The notes under the pieces: model-generated
The model's database searches: none
What the model saw: only the letters and a program-made list of their open reading frames with translations
Told to the model about the DNA's origin: nothing
DNA from: JAYFNU01 sp964460755
GTDB taxonomy: Bacteria; Bacillota; Clostridia; Oscillospirales; Ruminococcaceae
Reading direction: 5' to 3'
Assembly: GCA_964460755.1 (NCBI GenBank)
Contig: CAYWQL010000006.1
Location: 1 to 64,000 of the forward strand
Length of the DNA stretch: 64,000 bases
Part shown: positions 40,871 to 49,548 of the stretch, one piece after another
Layout of the letters: the number at the start of each line of letters is the position of its first letter
Numbering within the stretch: position 1 is the first letter of the stretch
Translations under genes and position numbers: made by a program

Positions 40871-41989
40871 TTATTCGTCGAGCGTTCCAAGCTTGGCTAT
40901 TGATATTTCCGAACAGAAGTCCTCAAAGCCAAAGAGAATAAGCACATCGGAAAAGGGCGTATTTGCAAGCTCCTTGTAGGAGCCGTTGTAGTAGCGCGGG
41001 TCAACGAGCACAATTTTGTTGTAATGCTCGGTCAAAAACGGCACAAAGCTGTCGGCGTAGGAGTCACGAATGATAAGAAGTGAGTCGTTTTTTGTGACGC
41101 TGAAATCCGTTTCAATTTCTGTATATCCGCTGTTTCCGTAAAGAAAACCGGAATACTTGTCGCGCTGTTGGAACTTGTCAAGGTCGTAAAGACCGTCGTA
41201 TATGGTGTCGTCGCGCTTTAACGTTCCGTTGAAGTCGAAATACTCAATCGTGTCGGGCTGCGCGTTAAAAAGCTTGCTTTTTGAGTAGCTTGTGCCAAGA
41301 AAACCTTCGACGGTATTTGGCGTCGCAGTGTTGTAGTTAAAAGTCGGCGACAGACCGCTTACAGAGGCGAACTGTGAATAGGCGAGCCATGCGCCGTAGG
41401 TCGTCCAGTGGTGGTCGGTGCGGTAGTAAATATATTTGTCATAGTTGACCGCGAGGACGTCCTTTATGCTCACGGGCGTTGCTGAATTAGAAACATAGTT
41501 GTTGATTTCGTCGATAAAGTAGCTTTCGTCGACGACGGGAACGCCCGTGGGCAGCTTGTCGACGAGCGAATAATAGGAGGACGGCACAACCATAACGTAA
41601 ACGTTGCTAAGGGAATTAAACGAAAAGGTGTCTACCGATTCCAGATTGGTTTTAAGCGTGTCGGCATTAAAGCTGTAAAACTTCGGGAACATATAGCCGT
41701 CCTTGCCATACACTATTCCGTTGTTCTCGGTTTTTAACAGGGCATATTCGGCGACGGATTTCGTCGATATCCATTCGTCACGAAGCATAAACTGCTCGGA
41801 AATATATTTTTCGTATTTTTGAGAGAACGAGCCGTCGACAAGCGAGGTCCACGTCAAAGCAGGCATCTTGGCGAGATACTTGTTCTCGTTTTCGGAAAAT
41901 TCTTTGTCAGGAATAAGAATGTTTATAAAGCTGTAAATGCAAATGAAGCCAAAGACAATAATAAAAAGTGCGCTGTTTGTTTTTTTCAT
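40871..41989 (-). CDS. DHHW/AlgJ-like SGNH-type O-acetylation protein
   Basis: A 372-residue extracytoplasmic protein with an N-terminal membrane anchor (residues 6-27) and the family motif YYRTDHHWTTYGAW, which holds the Asp/His pair of AlgJ/AlgX-type acetylesterase-like domains. A later serine motif is IIRDSYADSF. It lies 12 bases after the MBOAT gene in the same direction, the normal pairing for moving acetyl groups onto an exported polysaccharide or wall polymer. The polymer is not identifiable here. Confidence 0.86.
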   Translation of the reverse strand: MKKTNSALFIIVFGFICIYSFINILIPDKEFSENENKYLAKMPALTWTSLVDGSFSQKYEKYISEQFMLRDEWISTKSVAEYALLKTENNGIVYGKDGYMFPKFYSFNADTLKTNLESVDTFSFNSLSNVYVMVVPSSYYSLVDKLPTGVPVVDESYFIDEINNYVSNSATPVSIKDVLAVNYDKYIYYRTDHHWTTYGAWLAYSQFASVSGLSPTFNYNTATPNTVEGFLGTSYSKSKLFNAQPDTIEYFDFNGTLKRDDTIYDGLYDLDKFQQRDKYSGFLYGNSGYTEIETDFSVTKNDSLLIIRDSYADSFVPFLTEHYNKIVLVDPRYYNGSYKELANTPFSDVLILFGFEDFCSEISIAKLGTLDE

Positions 41990-42001
41990 TTTATCACCCC
42001 T

Positions 42002-43435
42002 TTAAAACCTGAAATACAGGAATGGGTTGTAGGTCGAGTCGACGAGATATGCGACGCAAAGCAGGAACAGTCCGATAAGAATAAAATACTTAAGTCCTTG
42101 CCGCTCGCGCAGCTTTGAATACAGCTTGCTTGAAGCGGAGGTTGAGAACCAGCAGCCGATAACAAGACTTACGACGTAGTTTCTTAGATAATAGGTTGCG
42201 CCAACGGCAGGCAGGTCGTTCGAGAGGAAGGTCGGCACAAAAAGACGGTTTATGAATATACCAAGCTGAGCAAAATCAGTTATCGCGAAAAGAGCCCAAC
42301 CGACGATTAGTATTAATATCGTGTAAAGGTGGGAAAAAACCTTGTGCTTGTTTAGAACCCCTATAAAGCCCGCCTTTTCAATTGAGAGCAAAACGAAGAA
42401 ATATACCCCCCAAAGGACAAAGTTCCACGACGCGCCGTGCCAGAAGCCCGTAAGAGCCCAGACAATGAAAAGATTGAGAAAGGTTCGCAAAGCGCCCTTT
42501 CGATTTCCACCAAGGGGGATATAGACGTATTCACGAAACCACGAGCTTAAAGTCATATGCCATCTTCGCCAAAACTCTGTCACGCTTCGCGAAGAATAGG
42601 GGCTGTCAAAGTTTTGTGGAAAGTGGAAGCCGAGCATACGACCCAAGCCTATTGCCATTTGGGAATAGCCCGAAAAATCAAAATAAATCTGAAGAGAAAA
42701 CGCGATTATTCCAAGCCACGCGAGTCCTGTTGAAATGGAGTTAAAGCCAAGCTTTTCGACCTCGGTCCAAAGTGCGCCGACATTGTTTGCTATGAGAACC
42801 TTCTTGGCAAGTCCTATAATAAAGTCCTCCATACCCTCGCCCAAGTCTTCGGCGGTTATGGTTCGTTCCTTCAGCTCCTTGTGAATGTCGGTATACCGAA
42901 CGATAGGGCCCGCGATAAGCTGAGGGAAGAGCACGACAAAAGCGGCGATGTCGATGAAGTTGTGCTCTGCATCTACCTTGCGTTTATAAACGTCAATGGT
43001 ATACGAAAGGGTCTGAAAGGTGTAAAAACTAATACCGAGCGGAAGAGTGAGCTCGATTATCGGAATGGTGACGTGAAAAACCGAGTTTATGTTTTGGGTG
43101 AAGAAACCAAGGTATTTAAATACAAATAAGAACCCAAGACTTATTATTAACGTCGCGAAGAAGATAAGGGTGCGAAGGGAGGTGTATTTCTTTTTCAGCT
43201 TTTCGTCTTCGCTTTGAAGCGCTTTTTTGTCAAAAGTCTCTACGCCGATTGCGCCGAAGTAGTTGACGAGAATAGTCGCGAGCATAATGGGGAAATAGCG
43301 AACCTCGCCCCAGGAATAGAAGACAAGGCTTACGATAAAAAGCGTAATGTTTTTTATCTTCTTAGGGGAGAGGTAATATAATATAAGAGCTATGGGCAAA
43401 AATTGAAAGACAAACATCAGGCTACTGAAAACCAT
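42002..43435 (-). CDS. MBOAT family O-acyltransferase (AlgI/DltB-like)
   Basis: A 477-residue polytopic membrane acyltransferase. The diagnostic region is RRWHMTLSSWFREYVYIPLG, followed by the catalytic histidine in ALTGFWHGASWNF. It passes acyl groups from the cytosol across the membrane to a partner such as the DHHW protein encoded next. No polysaccharide synthesis genes surround the pair. It has its own promoter on the minus strand. Confidence 0.92.
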   Translation of the reverse strand: MVFSSLMFVFQFLPIALILYYLSPKKIKNITLFIVSLVFYSWGEVRYFPIMLATILVNYFGAIGVETFDKKALQSEDEKLKKKYTSLRTLIFFATLIISLGFLFVFKYLGFFTQNINSVFHVTIPIIELTLPLGISFYTFQTLSYTIDVYKRKVDAEHNFIDIAAFVVLFPQLIAGPIVRYTDIHKELKERTITAEDLGEGMEDFIIGLAKKVLIANNVGALWTEVEKLGFNSISTGLAWLGIIAFSLQIYFDFSGYSQMAIGLGRMLGFHFPQNFDSPYSSRSVTEFWRRWHMTLSSWFREYVYIPLGGNRKGALRTFLNLFIVWALTGFWHGASWNFVLWGVYFFVLLSIEKAGFIGVLNKHKVFSHLYTILILIVGWALFAITDFAQLGIFINRLFVPTFLSNDLPAVGATYYLRNYVVSLVIGCWFSTSASSKLYSKLRERQGLKYFILIGLFLLCVAYLVDSTYNPFLYFRF

Positions 43436-43472
43436 ATATTTTTACTCCGATTTTTCTTTTAAATTACAACCA

Positions 43473-43502
43473 ATTATACTATAATAAGTATATCCACTTC
43501 AA
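43473..43502 (-). promoter_or_regulatory. sigma-A promoter of the MBOAT-DHHW operon
   Basis: On the minus strand TTGAAG (43502-43497) and TATAAT (43478-43473) are 18 bases apart. Confidence 0.7.
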
Positions 43503-43520
43503 TAGGATAAATTAATAAAC

Positions 43521-43544
43521 AAAAAGAGCAGCGAATGCTGCTCC
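43521..43544 (-). terminator. terminator of the FMN-binding lipoprotein gene
   Basis: GAGCAGC (43526-43532) and GCTGCTC (43537-43543) form a stem followed on the minus strand by TTTTTGTTT. Confidence 0.8.
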
Positions 43545-43556
43545 TTGAGTCAATGA

Positions 43557-44003
43557 TTATCTTTTCACAATAACGGTGTCTGTATTGCCCGACCTTACCG
43601 CGTGCTCCAACGCCGCCGCAAGAGCCTTGAAGCTCTTTGACGAGGTCGTTGCGCCCGCGACGACGTCAACGGCGTCAGCGCTTGGGTTAGCAATGTATTG
43701 GTTAATTAAATCCTTGTAATATTTTTCGGGATATGTTCCGTTTTCGAGCGATTCCATATCCTTTCGATATTCCTCGGACGTTGACTTAAGACTGCCGTCC
43801 GCCTCGCTGACTGCGTCCGCCGTGATTTCGGTGACCGCGCCGTCGACGAAGGTTATCTCCACAAAGTCTTTGTAGCCGTGTTGGTCGTAGCTGTCATACT
43901 CGGCGCGATAGGTTCCGTCGGAAATTTCAACGTTTCCCGTACACGCTCCAAAGAGCAGACAAACCGCTAATGCGAACAATATTATTATCGCTGTTTTCTT
44001 CAT
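43557..44003 (-). CDS. FMN-binding domain lipoprotein
   Basis: A 148-residue exported protein. The signal sequence ends in a lipobox (LLFGACTG), so Cys is lipidated. One FMN-binding domain follows, with the flavinylation motif VAGATTSSKSF, where the Thr would carry FMN through a phosphoester bond. The ATG at 44003 follows GGAGGCGAG; the longer frame is not supported. It is divergent from apbE, whose product attaches the flavin. Such proteins carry electrons outside the membrane in other Gram-positives. Confidence 0.88.
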   Translation of the reverse strand: MKKTAIIILFALAVCLLFGACTGNVEISDGTYRAEYDSYDQHGYKDFVEITFVDGAVTEITADAVSEADGSLKSTSEEYRKDMESLENGTYPEKYYKDLINQYIANPSADAVDVVAGATTSSKSFKALAAALEHAVRSGNTDTVIVKR

Positions 44004-44037
44004 AATATCTAACTCGCCTCCAAATGTGAACTTCGTT

Positions 44038-44066
44038 ATTATATAAAAATATCGACGAAAAGTCAA
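44038..44066 (-). promoter_or_regulatory. sigma-A promoter of the FMN-binding lipoprotein gene
   Basis: On the minus strand TTGACT (44066-44061) and TATAAT (44043-44038) with a 17-base spacer. Confidence 0.75.
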
Positions 44067-44090
44067 ACGACGTCAAGAAAGTTGTCTATT

Positions 44091-45149
44091 ATGCATATAA
44101 GCTTTAAAATGAATTTGTTAAAAAAAACGGTGCTGTTTTGCGCGATTATTTTTGCCGCAGCTACAACGGGTTGCGGTAAGGATAGCGGAACCGCATATAA
44201 AACCTCCTATATAATGAGTACAGTCGTGACCCAACAGCTTACGGGTGACAAAGCCGAAGCAACGGCGAAAAAGATTGAATCCGCGCTTATGGATTTTGAA
44301 GCAAAAACAAGTATGTACAAAGATAGTTCTTACATTTTCGCGATAAATGAAAGCGCGGGGAAATCCGACGTTGAAATTGACCGGAGCACATACGAGCTTC
44401 TGAAAAGGTCGGTGGAGTATTCCGAAAAAAGCGAAGGGCTGTTCGATATAACTATCGGCTCACTCACCTGTCTTTGGAACATTAACGGAGAAAATCCAAG
44501 CGTTCCCGTGGAAGAGGACATTAAGAACGCTCGGGCGCTTGTCGATTACAACGCGGTTGTTTTAGACGAACGGGACGGGAAATATTATGCTGCGATTAAT
44601 GAAAAAGACGGTATTGTGGACCTCGGCGGAATAGCGAAGGGCTATTCGCTGGATATATGCCGCGAAATACTTGAGCAAAGCGACGTCGACTATGGTTTCC
44701 TTTCTGTCGGCGGTAACGTGCTCGTTTACGGCGACAAGAACACAGAGGGCTTTAATGTCGGCATTCGAGAGCCAAAGAAAGACAGCGAGAATTATTTTTG
44801 CGCGCTCAATCTTTCAAATACGATTGTGTCGACGACAGGCGGCTATGAACGCTTTTTTATTGAGGACGGAATAACCTATCATCACGTTTTAGATGCCCGA
44901 ACAGGGTATCCCGCAAATACCGATTTGATTTCAGTATCTGTTGTTTTTGAGAACGGTGCGACCGCCGATTTTCTTTCAACCTGGCTTTATATCGAAGGAC
45001 TTGACGAAGCGATAAAGACGGCGAACGAGAACGGGTACTCGGTGGTGCTTGTTGATGAGAACAAAAACGTCTATGTTTCCGAAGCGCTGAGGGATAGTCT
45101 TGTTTTGCCGCTTTGTGATACTGAACACTATACATTCAAGTATATTTAG
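44091..45149 (+). CDS. apbE: FAD:protein FMN transferase (ApbE), lipoprotein
   Basis: Transfers FMN from FAD to a Thr in target proteins on the outside of the membrane. A signal peptide ending in the lipobox ATTGCG anchors it. The catalytic domain shows the FAD-binding IVDLGGIAKGYSLDI, FLSVGGNVLVYG, and HHVLDARTGYPAN with metal ligands. The start is uncertain: ATG 44091 and ATG 44109 (MNLLKK) both give a good signal peptide and neither has a strong ribosome site. Its obvious target is the FMN-binding lipoprotein encoded divergently. Confidence 0.9.
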   Translation: MHISFKMNLLKKTVLFCAIIFAAATTGCGKDSGTAYKTSYIMSTVVTQQLTGDKAEATAKKIESALMDFEAKTSMYKDSSYIFAINESAGKSDVEIDRSTYELLKRSVEYSEKSEGLFDITIGSLTCLWNINGENPSVPVEEDIKNARALVDYNAVVLDERDGKYYAAINEKDGIVDLGGIAKGYSLDICREILEQSDVDYGFLSVGGNVLVYGDKNTEGFNVGIREPKKDSENYFCALNLSNTIVSTTGGYERFFIEDGITYHHVLDARTGYPANTDLISVSVVFENGATADFLSTWLYIEGLDEAIKTANENGYSVVLVDENKNVYVSEALRDSLVLPLCDTEHYTFKYI

Positions 45150-45191
45150 ATTTTGTCGACTTTAGGACAATGTTTGTTGGGAGGGAAAAGG

Positions 45192-45698
45192 GTGCGCTCG
45201 CAAAAAACAAAAAAAATAGCTTTTCTCGGGCTTATGTTCGCCCTCGCGATAGTTCTTTCCTACGTCGAATCGCTTGTCCCGACGATAGTGCCCGTTCCCG
45301 GAATAAAGCTTGGTCTTTCGAACATCGTGACGATGTACTGTCTTTTCTTCATTAATGCGCCGTGCGCGCTGTTGCTTGCCGTACTTAAGTCGGGGTTCGT
45401 TTTCATTACACGCGGAGCGACGGCGGCTCTTCTGAGCGCGGCGGGAGGAATATGCTCGGTTGCGGCTATGGCGGGGTTAAGGAAGCTTGACTCGTCGGAC
45501 GGTCTTGTCAGCGTTACGGGGGCAATCACCCACAATTTGGCGCAGCTTTGCGTTTCGTATTTTCTGCTCGGTACGGTGGTTGTGTTCTATTACGTTCCCG
45601 TGCTACTTATAAGCGGAATAATTATGGGGGTTATCACCATAAGCTTGCTTAACGTCGCGCTTCCCGCGATTAATCGCGCGAGCGGCACAAAAAAATGA
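45192..45698 (+). CDS. Gx transporter family membrane protein (Hpre_diP_synt_I family)
   Basis: A 168-residue membrane protein with about five hydrophobic helices. The family signature includes PGIKLGLSNIVTMYCLFF and AAGGICSVAAMAGL. It was once called heptaprenyl diphosphate synthase component I; it resembles ECF S-components and is often next to FMN-binding and apbE genes. GTG 45192 is chosen because GGAGGGAA lies 5-12 bases before it. It may bring in a flavin or quinone-related precursor for the neighbouring system; this is inferred from context. Confidence 0.84.
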   Translation: MRSQKTKKIAFLGLMFALAIVLSYVESLVPTIVPVPGIKLGLSNIVTMYCLFFINAPCALLLAVLKSGFVFITRGATAALLSAAGGICSVAAMAGLRKLDSSDGLVSVTGAITHNLAQLCVSYFLLGTVVVFYYVPVLLISGIIMGVITISLLNVALPAINRASGTKK

Positions 45699-45707
45699 TA
45701 TATGGTA

Positions 45708-45735
45708 TTGACTTTTCTAAAAAAAAGGTTAAAAT
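45708..45735 (+). promoter_or_regulatory. sigma-A promoter of groESL
   Basis: TTGACT (45708-45713) and TAAAAT (45730-45735), spacer 16. The CIRCE operator begins 5 bases after the -10 box. Confidence 0.7.
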
Positions 45736-45740
45736 ATAGT

Positions 45741-45767
45741 TTAGCACTCAAACAACAAGAGTGCTAA
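45741..45767. promoter_or_regulatory. CIRCE operator (HrcA binding site)
   Basis: TTAGCACTC (45741-45749), nine bases, then GAGTGCTAA (45759-45767): a perfect CIRCE element. HrcA bound here represses groESL until heat or misfolded protein draws GroEL away from it. hrcA itself is not in the window. Confidence 0.97.
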
Positions 45768-45792
45768 ACTAAATTTATAGGAGGAAACTCAA

Positions 45793-46077
45793 ATGAAACT
45801 GAAACCTCTCGCAGATAGAGTAGTTGTTAAGATGACCGAAGCGGAGGAAACCACGAAGAGCGGAATTATCCTTACGGCGTCGGCAAAGGAAAAGCCGCAG
45901 GTTGCCGAGGTTGTCTCGGTCGGTCCCGGCGGACTTGTTGAAGGCAAGGAAGTCGAAATGGTTGTAAAGGCGGGCGACAAGGTTATAATCAGCAAATATT
46001 CGGGAACCGAAGTAAAGGTTGACGGCGAGGAATGCATAATCGTAAGACAGTCCGACATTCTCGCGGTTGTACTTTAA
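45793..46077 (+). CDS. groES: co-chaperonin GroES
   Basis: A 94-residue Hsp10, beginning MKLKPLADRVVVKMTEAEE and with the mobile loop (TTKSGIILTASAKEKPQ) that contacts GroEL. The ribosome site is AGGAGG before ATG 45793. It is under the CIRCE operator and 25 bases before groEL. Confidence 0.98.
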   Translation: MKLKPLADRVVVKMTEAEETTKSGIILTASAKEKPQVAEVVSVGPGGLVEGKEVEMVVKAGDKVIISKYSGTEVKVDGEECIIVRQSDILAVVL

Positions 46078-46102
46078 CATTTATAAGGAGTGAGCAGAAA
46101 TT

Positions 46103-47734
46103 ATGGCAAAGGATTTAAAATATGGCGAGGACGCCCGTAAAAGTCTCCAGATAGGTATCGACAAGCTTGCTGATACAGTTAAAATTACCCTTGGACCTAA
46201 GGGCAGAAACGTTGTGCTTGACAAAAAATACGGCGCTCCGCTTATCACTAACGACGGCGTAACGATAGCCAAGGAAATCGAGCTTGAGGACAAGTTCGAG
46301 AATATGGGAGCACAGCTTATTAAAGAAGCTTCAACCAAAACCAATGACGCCGCGGGCGACGGTACGACGACGGCGACACTTCTTGCCCAGTCTATGATAA
46401 AAGAGGGAATGAAGAACGTTTCGTCTGGCGCAAACCCGATGGTTTTGAAAAAAGGTATGCAGAAGGCTGTTGACATCGCGGTTAAAGCGATAATTGGCAA
46501 TTCCAAGAAGGTTTCGGGAACGGGCGATATTGCTCGTGTTGCGACGGTTTCGGCCGGCGACGAGGTTATCGGAAACCTTATAGCAGAGGCTATGGAAAAG
46601 GTCACGAACGACGGCGTAATTACGATAGAAGAATCCAAGACGGCGGAAACCTACACCGAGGTCGTCGAGGGTATGCAGTTTGACCGCGGATATATCACGC
46701 CTTATCTTGTAACGGATACCGAGAAGATGGAGGCTGTTTTAGATAACGCTTCTATCCTTATTACCGATAAAAAGATTTCCAACATTCAGGAAATTCTTCC
46801 CCTTCTTGAGCAGATTGTTCAAACGGGCAAAAAGCTTCTTATTATCGCTGAGGACGTTGAGGGCGATGCACTTGCCAACCTTATCGTAAATAAGCTTCGC
46901 GGTACATTTGTTTGCGTCGCGGTTAAGGCTCCGGGCTTTGGCGACAGACGTAAAGAAATGCTTGAGGATATCGCAACCCTTACGGGTGGTCGCGTAATTA
47001 GCGAAGAGGTCGGGCTTACCCTTCAGGACGCCAAGCTTGAAGACCTCGGAACGGCGACAAAGGTTCAGGTTAAAAAGGAAGTCACCATTATTATGGGTGG
47101 CGGCGGAAGCAAGGAAAACATTTCTGCGCGCGTCGGACAAATTCGTTCGCAGATTGAAACGACAACCTCCGATTTCGACAAGGAAAAGCTTCAAGAGCGT
47201 CTTGCAAAGCTTTCTGGCGGCGTAGCGGTTATCCGTGTCGGCGCGGCAACCGAAATCGAGATGAAGGAAAAGAAGCTTCGCATAGAGGACGCCCTTTCGG
47301 CGACAAAGGCGGCGGTTGAAGAAGGTATCGTTGCGGGCGGCGGTGTTGCGTTCATTAACGCGACGGGCGCGGTTGAAAAGGAAATTGCGAGCTTTACTGA
47401 TGACGACGAAATCACGGGCGGACGCATTGTTCTTAAAGCGCTTGAAGCCCCCATTCGCCAAATCGCGCTTAATGCGGGACTTGAGGGCTCGGTTATCATA
47501 GATAAGATTAACGCGAGCGACAAGACCGGATACGGCATTGATGTAGCGAAGGAGCAGTATGGCGATATGATTACGGCGGGAATCGTAGACCCGACAAAGG
47601 TATCGAGAAGTGCGCTCCAGAACGCGGCGTCGGTTGCGGGAATGGTGCTCACCACAGAGGCGCTTGTCGCGGATATTCCCGAAGCGGCTCCTGCTATGCC
47701 AATGGGCGACGGCGGCATGGGCGGAATGTATTAA
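46103..47734 (+). CDS. groEL: chaperonin GroEL
   Basis: A 543-residue Hsp60. Typical text includes LGPKGRNVVLDKKYGAP, NDAAGDGTTTATLLAQ, the hinge GIVAGGGVAFINA and the flexible C-terminus GGMGGMY. It forms the folding chamber with GroES. The ribosome site is AAGGAG. A terminator follows, whose 3' part overlaps the ribosome site of the next gene. Confidence 0.98.
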   Translation: MAKDLKYGEDARKSLQIGIDKLADTVKITLGPKGRNVVLDKKYGAPLITNDGVTIAKEIELEDKFENMGAQLIKEASTKTNDAAGDGTTTATLLAQSMIKEGMKNVSSGANPMVLKKGMQKAVDIAVKAIIGNSKKVSGTGDIARVATVSAGDEVIGNLIAEAMEKVTNDGVITIEESKTAETYTEVVEGMQFDRGYITPYLVTDTEKMEAVLDNASILITDKKISNIQEILPLLEQIVQTGKKLLIIAEDVEGDALANLIVNKLRGTFVCVAVKAPGFGDRRKEMLEDIATLTGGRVISEEVGLTLQDAKLEDLGTATKVQVKKEVTIIMGGGGSKENISARVGQIRSQIETTTSDFDKEKLQERLAKLSGGVAVIRVGAATEIEMKEKKLRIEDALSATKAAVEEGIVAGGGVAFINATGAVEKEIASFTDDDEITGGRIVLKALEAPIRQIALNAGLEGSVIIDKINASDKTGYGIDVAKEQYGDMITAGIVDPTKVSRSALQNAASVAGMVLTTEALVADIPEAAPAMPMGDGGMGGMY

Positions 47735-47755
47735 CAGAACCATAATAAATGATTA

Positions 47756-47797
47756 AATCACCCTGTTTATGTCAAGTATAAGCAGGGTGATTTTTTT
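47756..47797 (+). terminator. terminator of groESL overlapping the ribosome site of the PBP gene
   Basis: AATCACCCTG (47756-47765) and CAGGGTGATT (47783-47792) pair and seven T follow directly. The ATG of the next gene begins at the very next base (47798), and GGGTGA in the 3' arm is the only Shine-Dalgarno-like sequence for it. Confidence 0.85.
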
Positions 47798-49384
47798 ATG
47801 ACGTATAAACGAGTATATATTCTTTTTTCGGTTTTCGCTCTTTTTGCCAACGTACTTATGATACGGCTGTTTTTTCTTGTGACAAACGAAACCTATGCGG
47901 CCTCGGCGGCGGGACAGAGCGTCTATACCTCAACGGTAGCGACTGTCAGACCCGATTTTTACGATTGCAACGGTCTTCCGCTTACGGGAGAAACGACAAA
48001 GCTTTATGCCGTCGTAACACCAAGCGAGCTTTCAAAAAAGCTGGTTTCTAAATACGTTGAAACAGCCTCGCTTGAATACTTCGAGCAGGCGATAACAGGG
48101 ACCGTTCCGTTTATTGTGCCCGTCAGCGAACGTGTACCGGAAAACGCTCTTGTGCAGAATATAACTTTGCCGTCGAGATATTTTGACGGGTCGCTTGCCA
48201 ATCATCTTATCGGTTATATTGATTATGAGGGTAAAGGGGTAAGCGGTCTTGAAAGTGTGTTTGACGATTATTTAAAAGAAAATTCGGCGAAAACGACCCT
48301 CAGCGTTGGGGTGAACGCCAATCGCGAGATAATAGAAAGCAGTAAGGCGGAGGTTGTTGTCGGCGACGCCTACGATGAAAGAATAGTGCTGACGATAGAT
48401 AAGAGTATTCAGGCGCAGGTTGAAAAAATTGCCGATGAAAGCTTTAAACGCGGTGCTGTTGTCGTGCTTGAATGCGGAACGGGAGAGGTAAAGGCTATGG
48501 TCAGTCGTCCCGATTTTTCGCCCAATAATGTTGGTGAAGCGATTAACAGGAACGACTCCGCGCTTATAAACCGTGCCTTAACTCCATACAATCTCGGCTC
48601 TGTTTACAAAATCGTCGTTGCGGCGGCGGCGCTTGAGGCCGGATTAGACGAATTTTGTTATGAATGCGAAGGAAGTATAGAAATCGATGGCAAGCAATAC
48701 AGCTGCAACAACGGAAAGCAGCATGGTGAACAGGGGCTTAAAGAGGCGCTCACAAATTCCTGCAATACCTACTTTATTGCCCTTGGTCAACGCCTTGGCG
48801 GAGCGGCGATTTACAACACAGCGAACAGACTTGGACTGGGAAGAAAGATTGAGCTGTGCGAAGGTTTTATGACAAGCGCAGGGAATATGCCGTCAGAAAC
48901 CATTCTCAGCGGCTCGAACGACGAGCTTATCAACCACTGCTTCGGACAGGGCAAGCTGCTTGCTTCGCCCTTTGCGGTAGCCCTTTACACAAGCTGTATA
49001 GCGAACGGCGGAGAGTTTATAAAGCCGTCACTCGTTAAATCGTTCGGAGATGAGAAATGTGAAATAACATCCGCTGAACGGGTGCTTCAGAAAGAAACGG
49101 CTCAGCGTATTGCGGAATGTATGCGTTCGGTTATCGACGAAGGAACCGGCGTCAACGGGAAACCCGAGCTTTGCGACGCGGCGGGAAAGACAGGAACGGC
49201 GCAGACGGGTCGGTATAACGCCGATGGCAGCGAGGAGATAATCGGTTGGTTCAGCGGCTTTTTCCCAGCGGATAAGCCGAAATATGTGGTTGCGGTTATG
49301 GTCGAAAATGAGGGATACGGGTATGAAACCGCCGCCCCGGTTTTTAAAAAAATAGCAGACAGTTTGACTTTATATGCACAGTAA
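47798..49384 (+). CDS. class B penicillin-binding protein (transpeptidase, SpoVD/PbpA-like)
   Basis: A 528-residue membrane-anchored transpeptidase with one N-terminal helix (about 5-28). A short dimerisation region is followed by the catalytic domain. Active-site motifs are SVYK with Ser268, the SCN triad (LTNSCNTYFI) and KTG near 464-466 (GKTGTAQTG). No PASTA domain follows. It is shorter than FtsI or SpoVD of Bacillus, so its exact role in elongation, division or the spore cortex is open. The start codon abuts the groESL terminator. Confidence 0.9.
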   Translation: MTYKRVYILFSVFALFANVLMIRLFFLVTNETYAASAAGQSVYTSTVATVRPDFYDCNGLPLTGETTKLYAVVTPSELSKKLVSKYVETASLEYFEQAITGTVPFIVPVSERVPENALVQNITLPSRYFDGSLANHLIGYIDYEGKGVSGLESVFDDYLKENSAKTTLSVGVNANREIIESSKAEVVVGDAYDERIVLTIDKSIQAQVEKIADESFKRGAVVVLECGTGEVKAMVSRPDFSPNNVGEAINRNDSALINRALTPYNLGSVYKIVVAAAALEAGLDEFCYECEGSIEIDGKQYSCNNGKQHGEQGLKEALTNSCNTYFIALGQRLGGAAIYNTANRLGLGRKIELCEGFMTSAGNMPSETILSGSNDELINHCFGQGKLLASPFAVALYTSCIANGGEFIKPSLVKSFGDEKCEITSAERVLQKETAQRIAECMRSVIDEGTGVNGKPELCDAAGKTGTAQTGRYNADGSEEIIGWFSGFFPADKPKYVVAVMVENEGYGYETAAPVFKKIADSLTLYAQ

Positions 49385-49445
49385 GCGGATTGTATTACGG
49401 GATGTAGGCGTTAAAAAAATAATTATCAAAAACAACTGGAATATA

Positions 49446-49475
49446 TTGACAACTAATTTGCGCGTGATATATAAT
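49446..49475 (+). promoter_or_regulatory. strong sigma-A promoter of an orphan RNA
   Basis: TTGACA (49446-49451) and TATAAT (49470-49475), both consensus, spacer 18. No coding start follows before a terminator 22 bases on. Confidence 0.75.
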
Positions 49476-49481
49476 GTTCAA

Positions 49482-49548
49482 AGACATTCTTCCAATAAAA
49501 AAGACGAGAAAAGTGGATTTACCACCGCCTTGTCTTTTTTGTTTTTTA
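49482..49548 (+). ncRNA. candidate small RNA (about 65 nt) with own promoter and terminator
   Basis: After the consensus promoter, about 15 free bases lead into a long hairpin. AAAAAAGACGAG (49497-49508) pairs with CTTGTCTTTTTT (49529-49540), with an inner GTGG/CCAC stem and ATTTA loop, followed by GTTTTTT. No ORF fits inside. It may be a small RNA or a decayed leader whose gene has been lost. No known RNA family was recognised. Confidence 0.55.
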
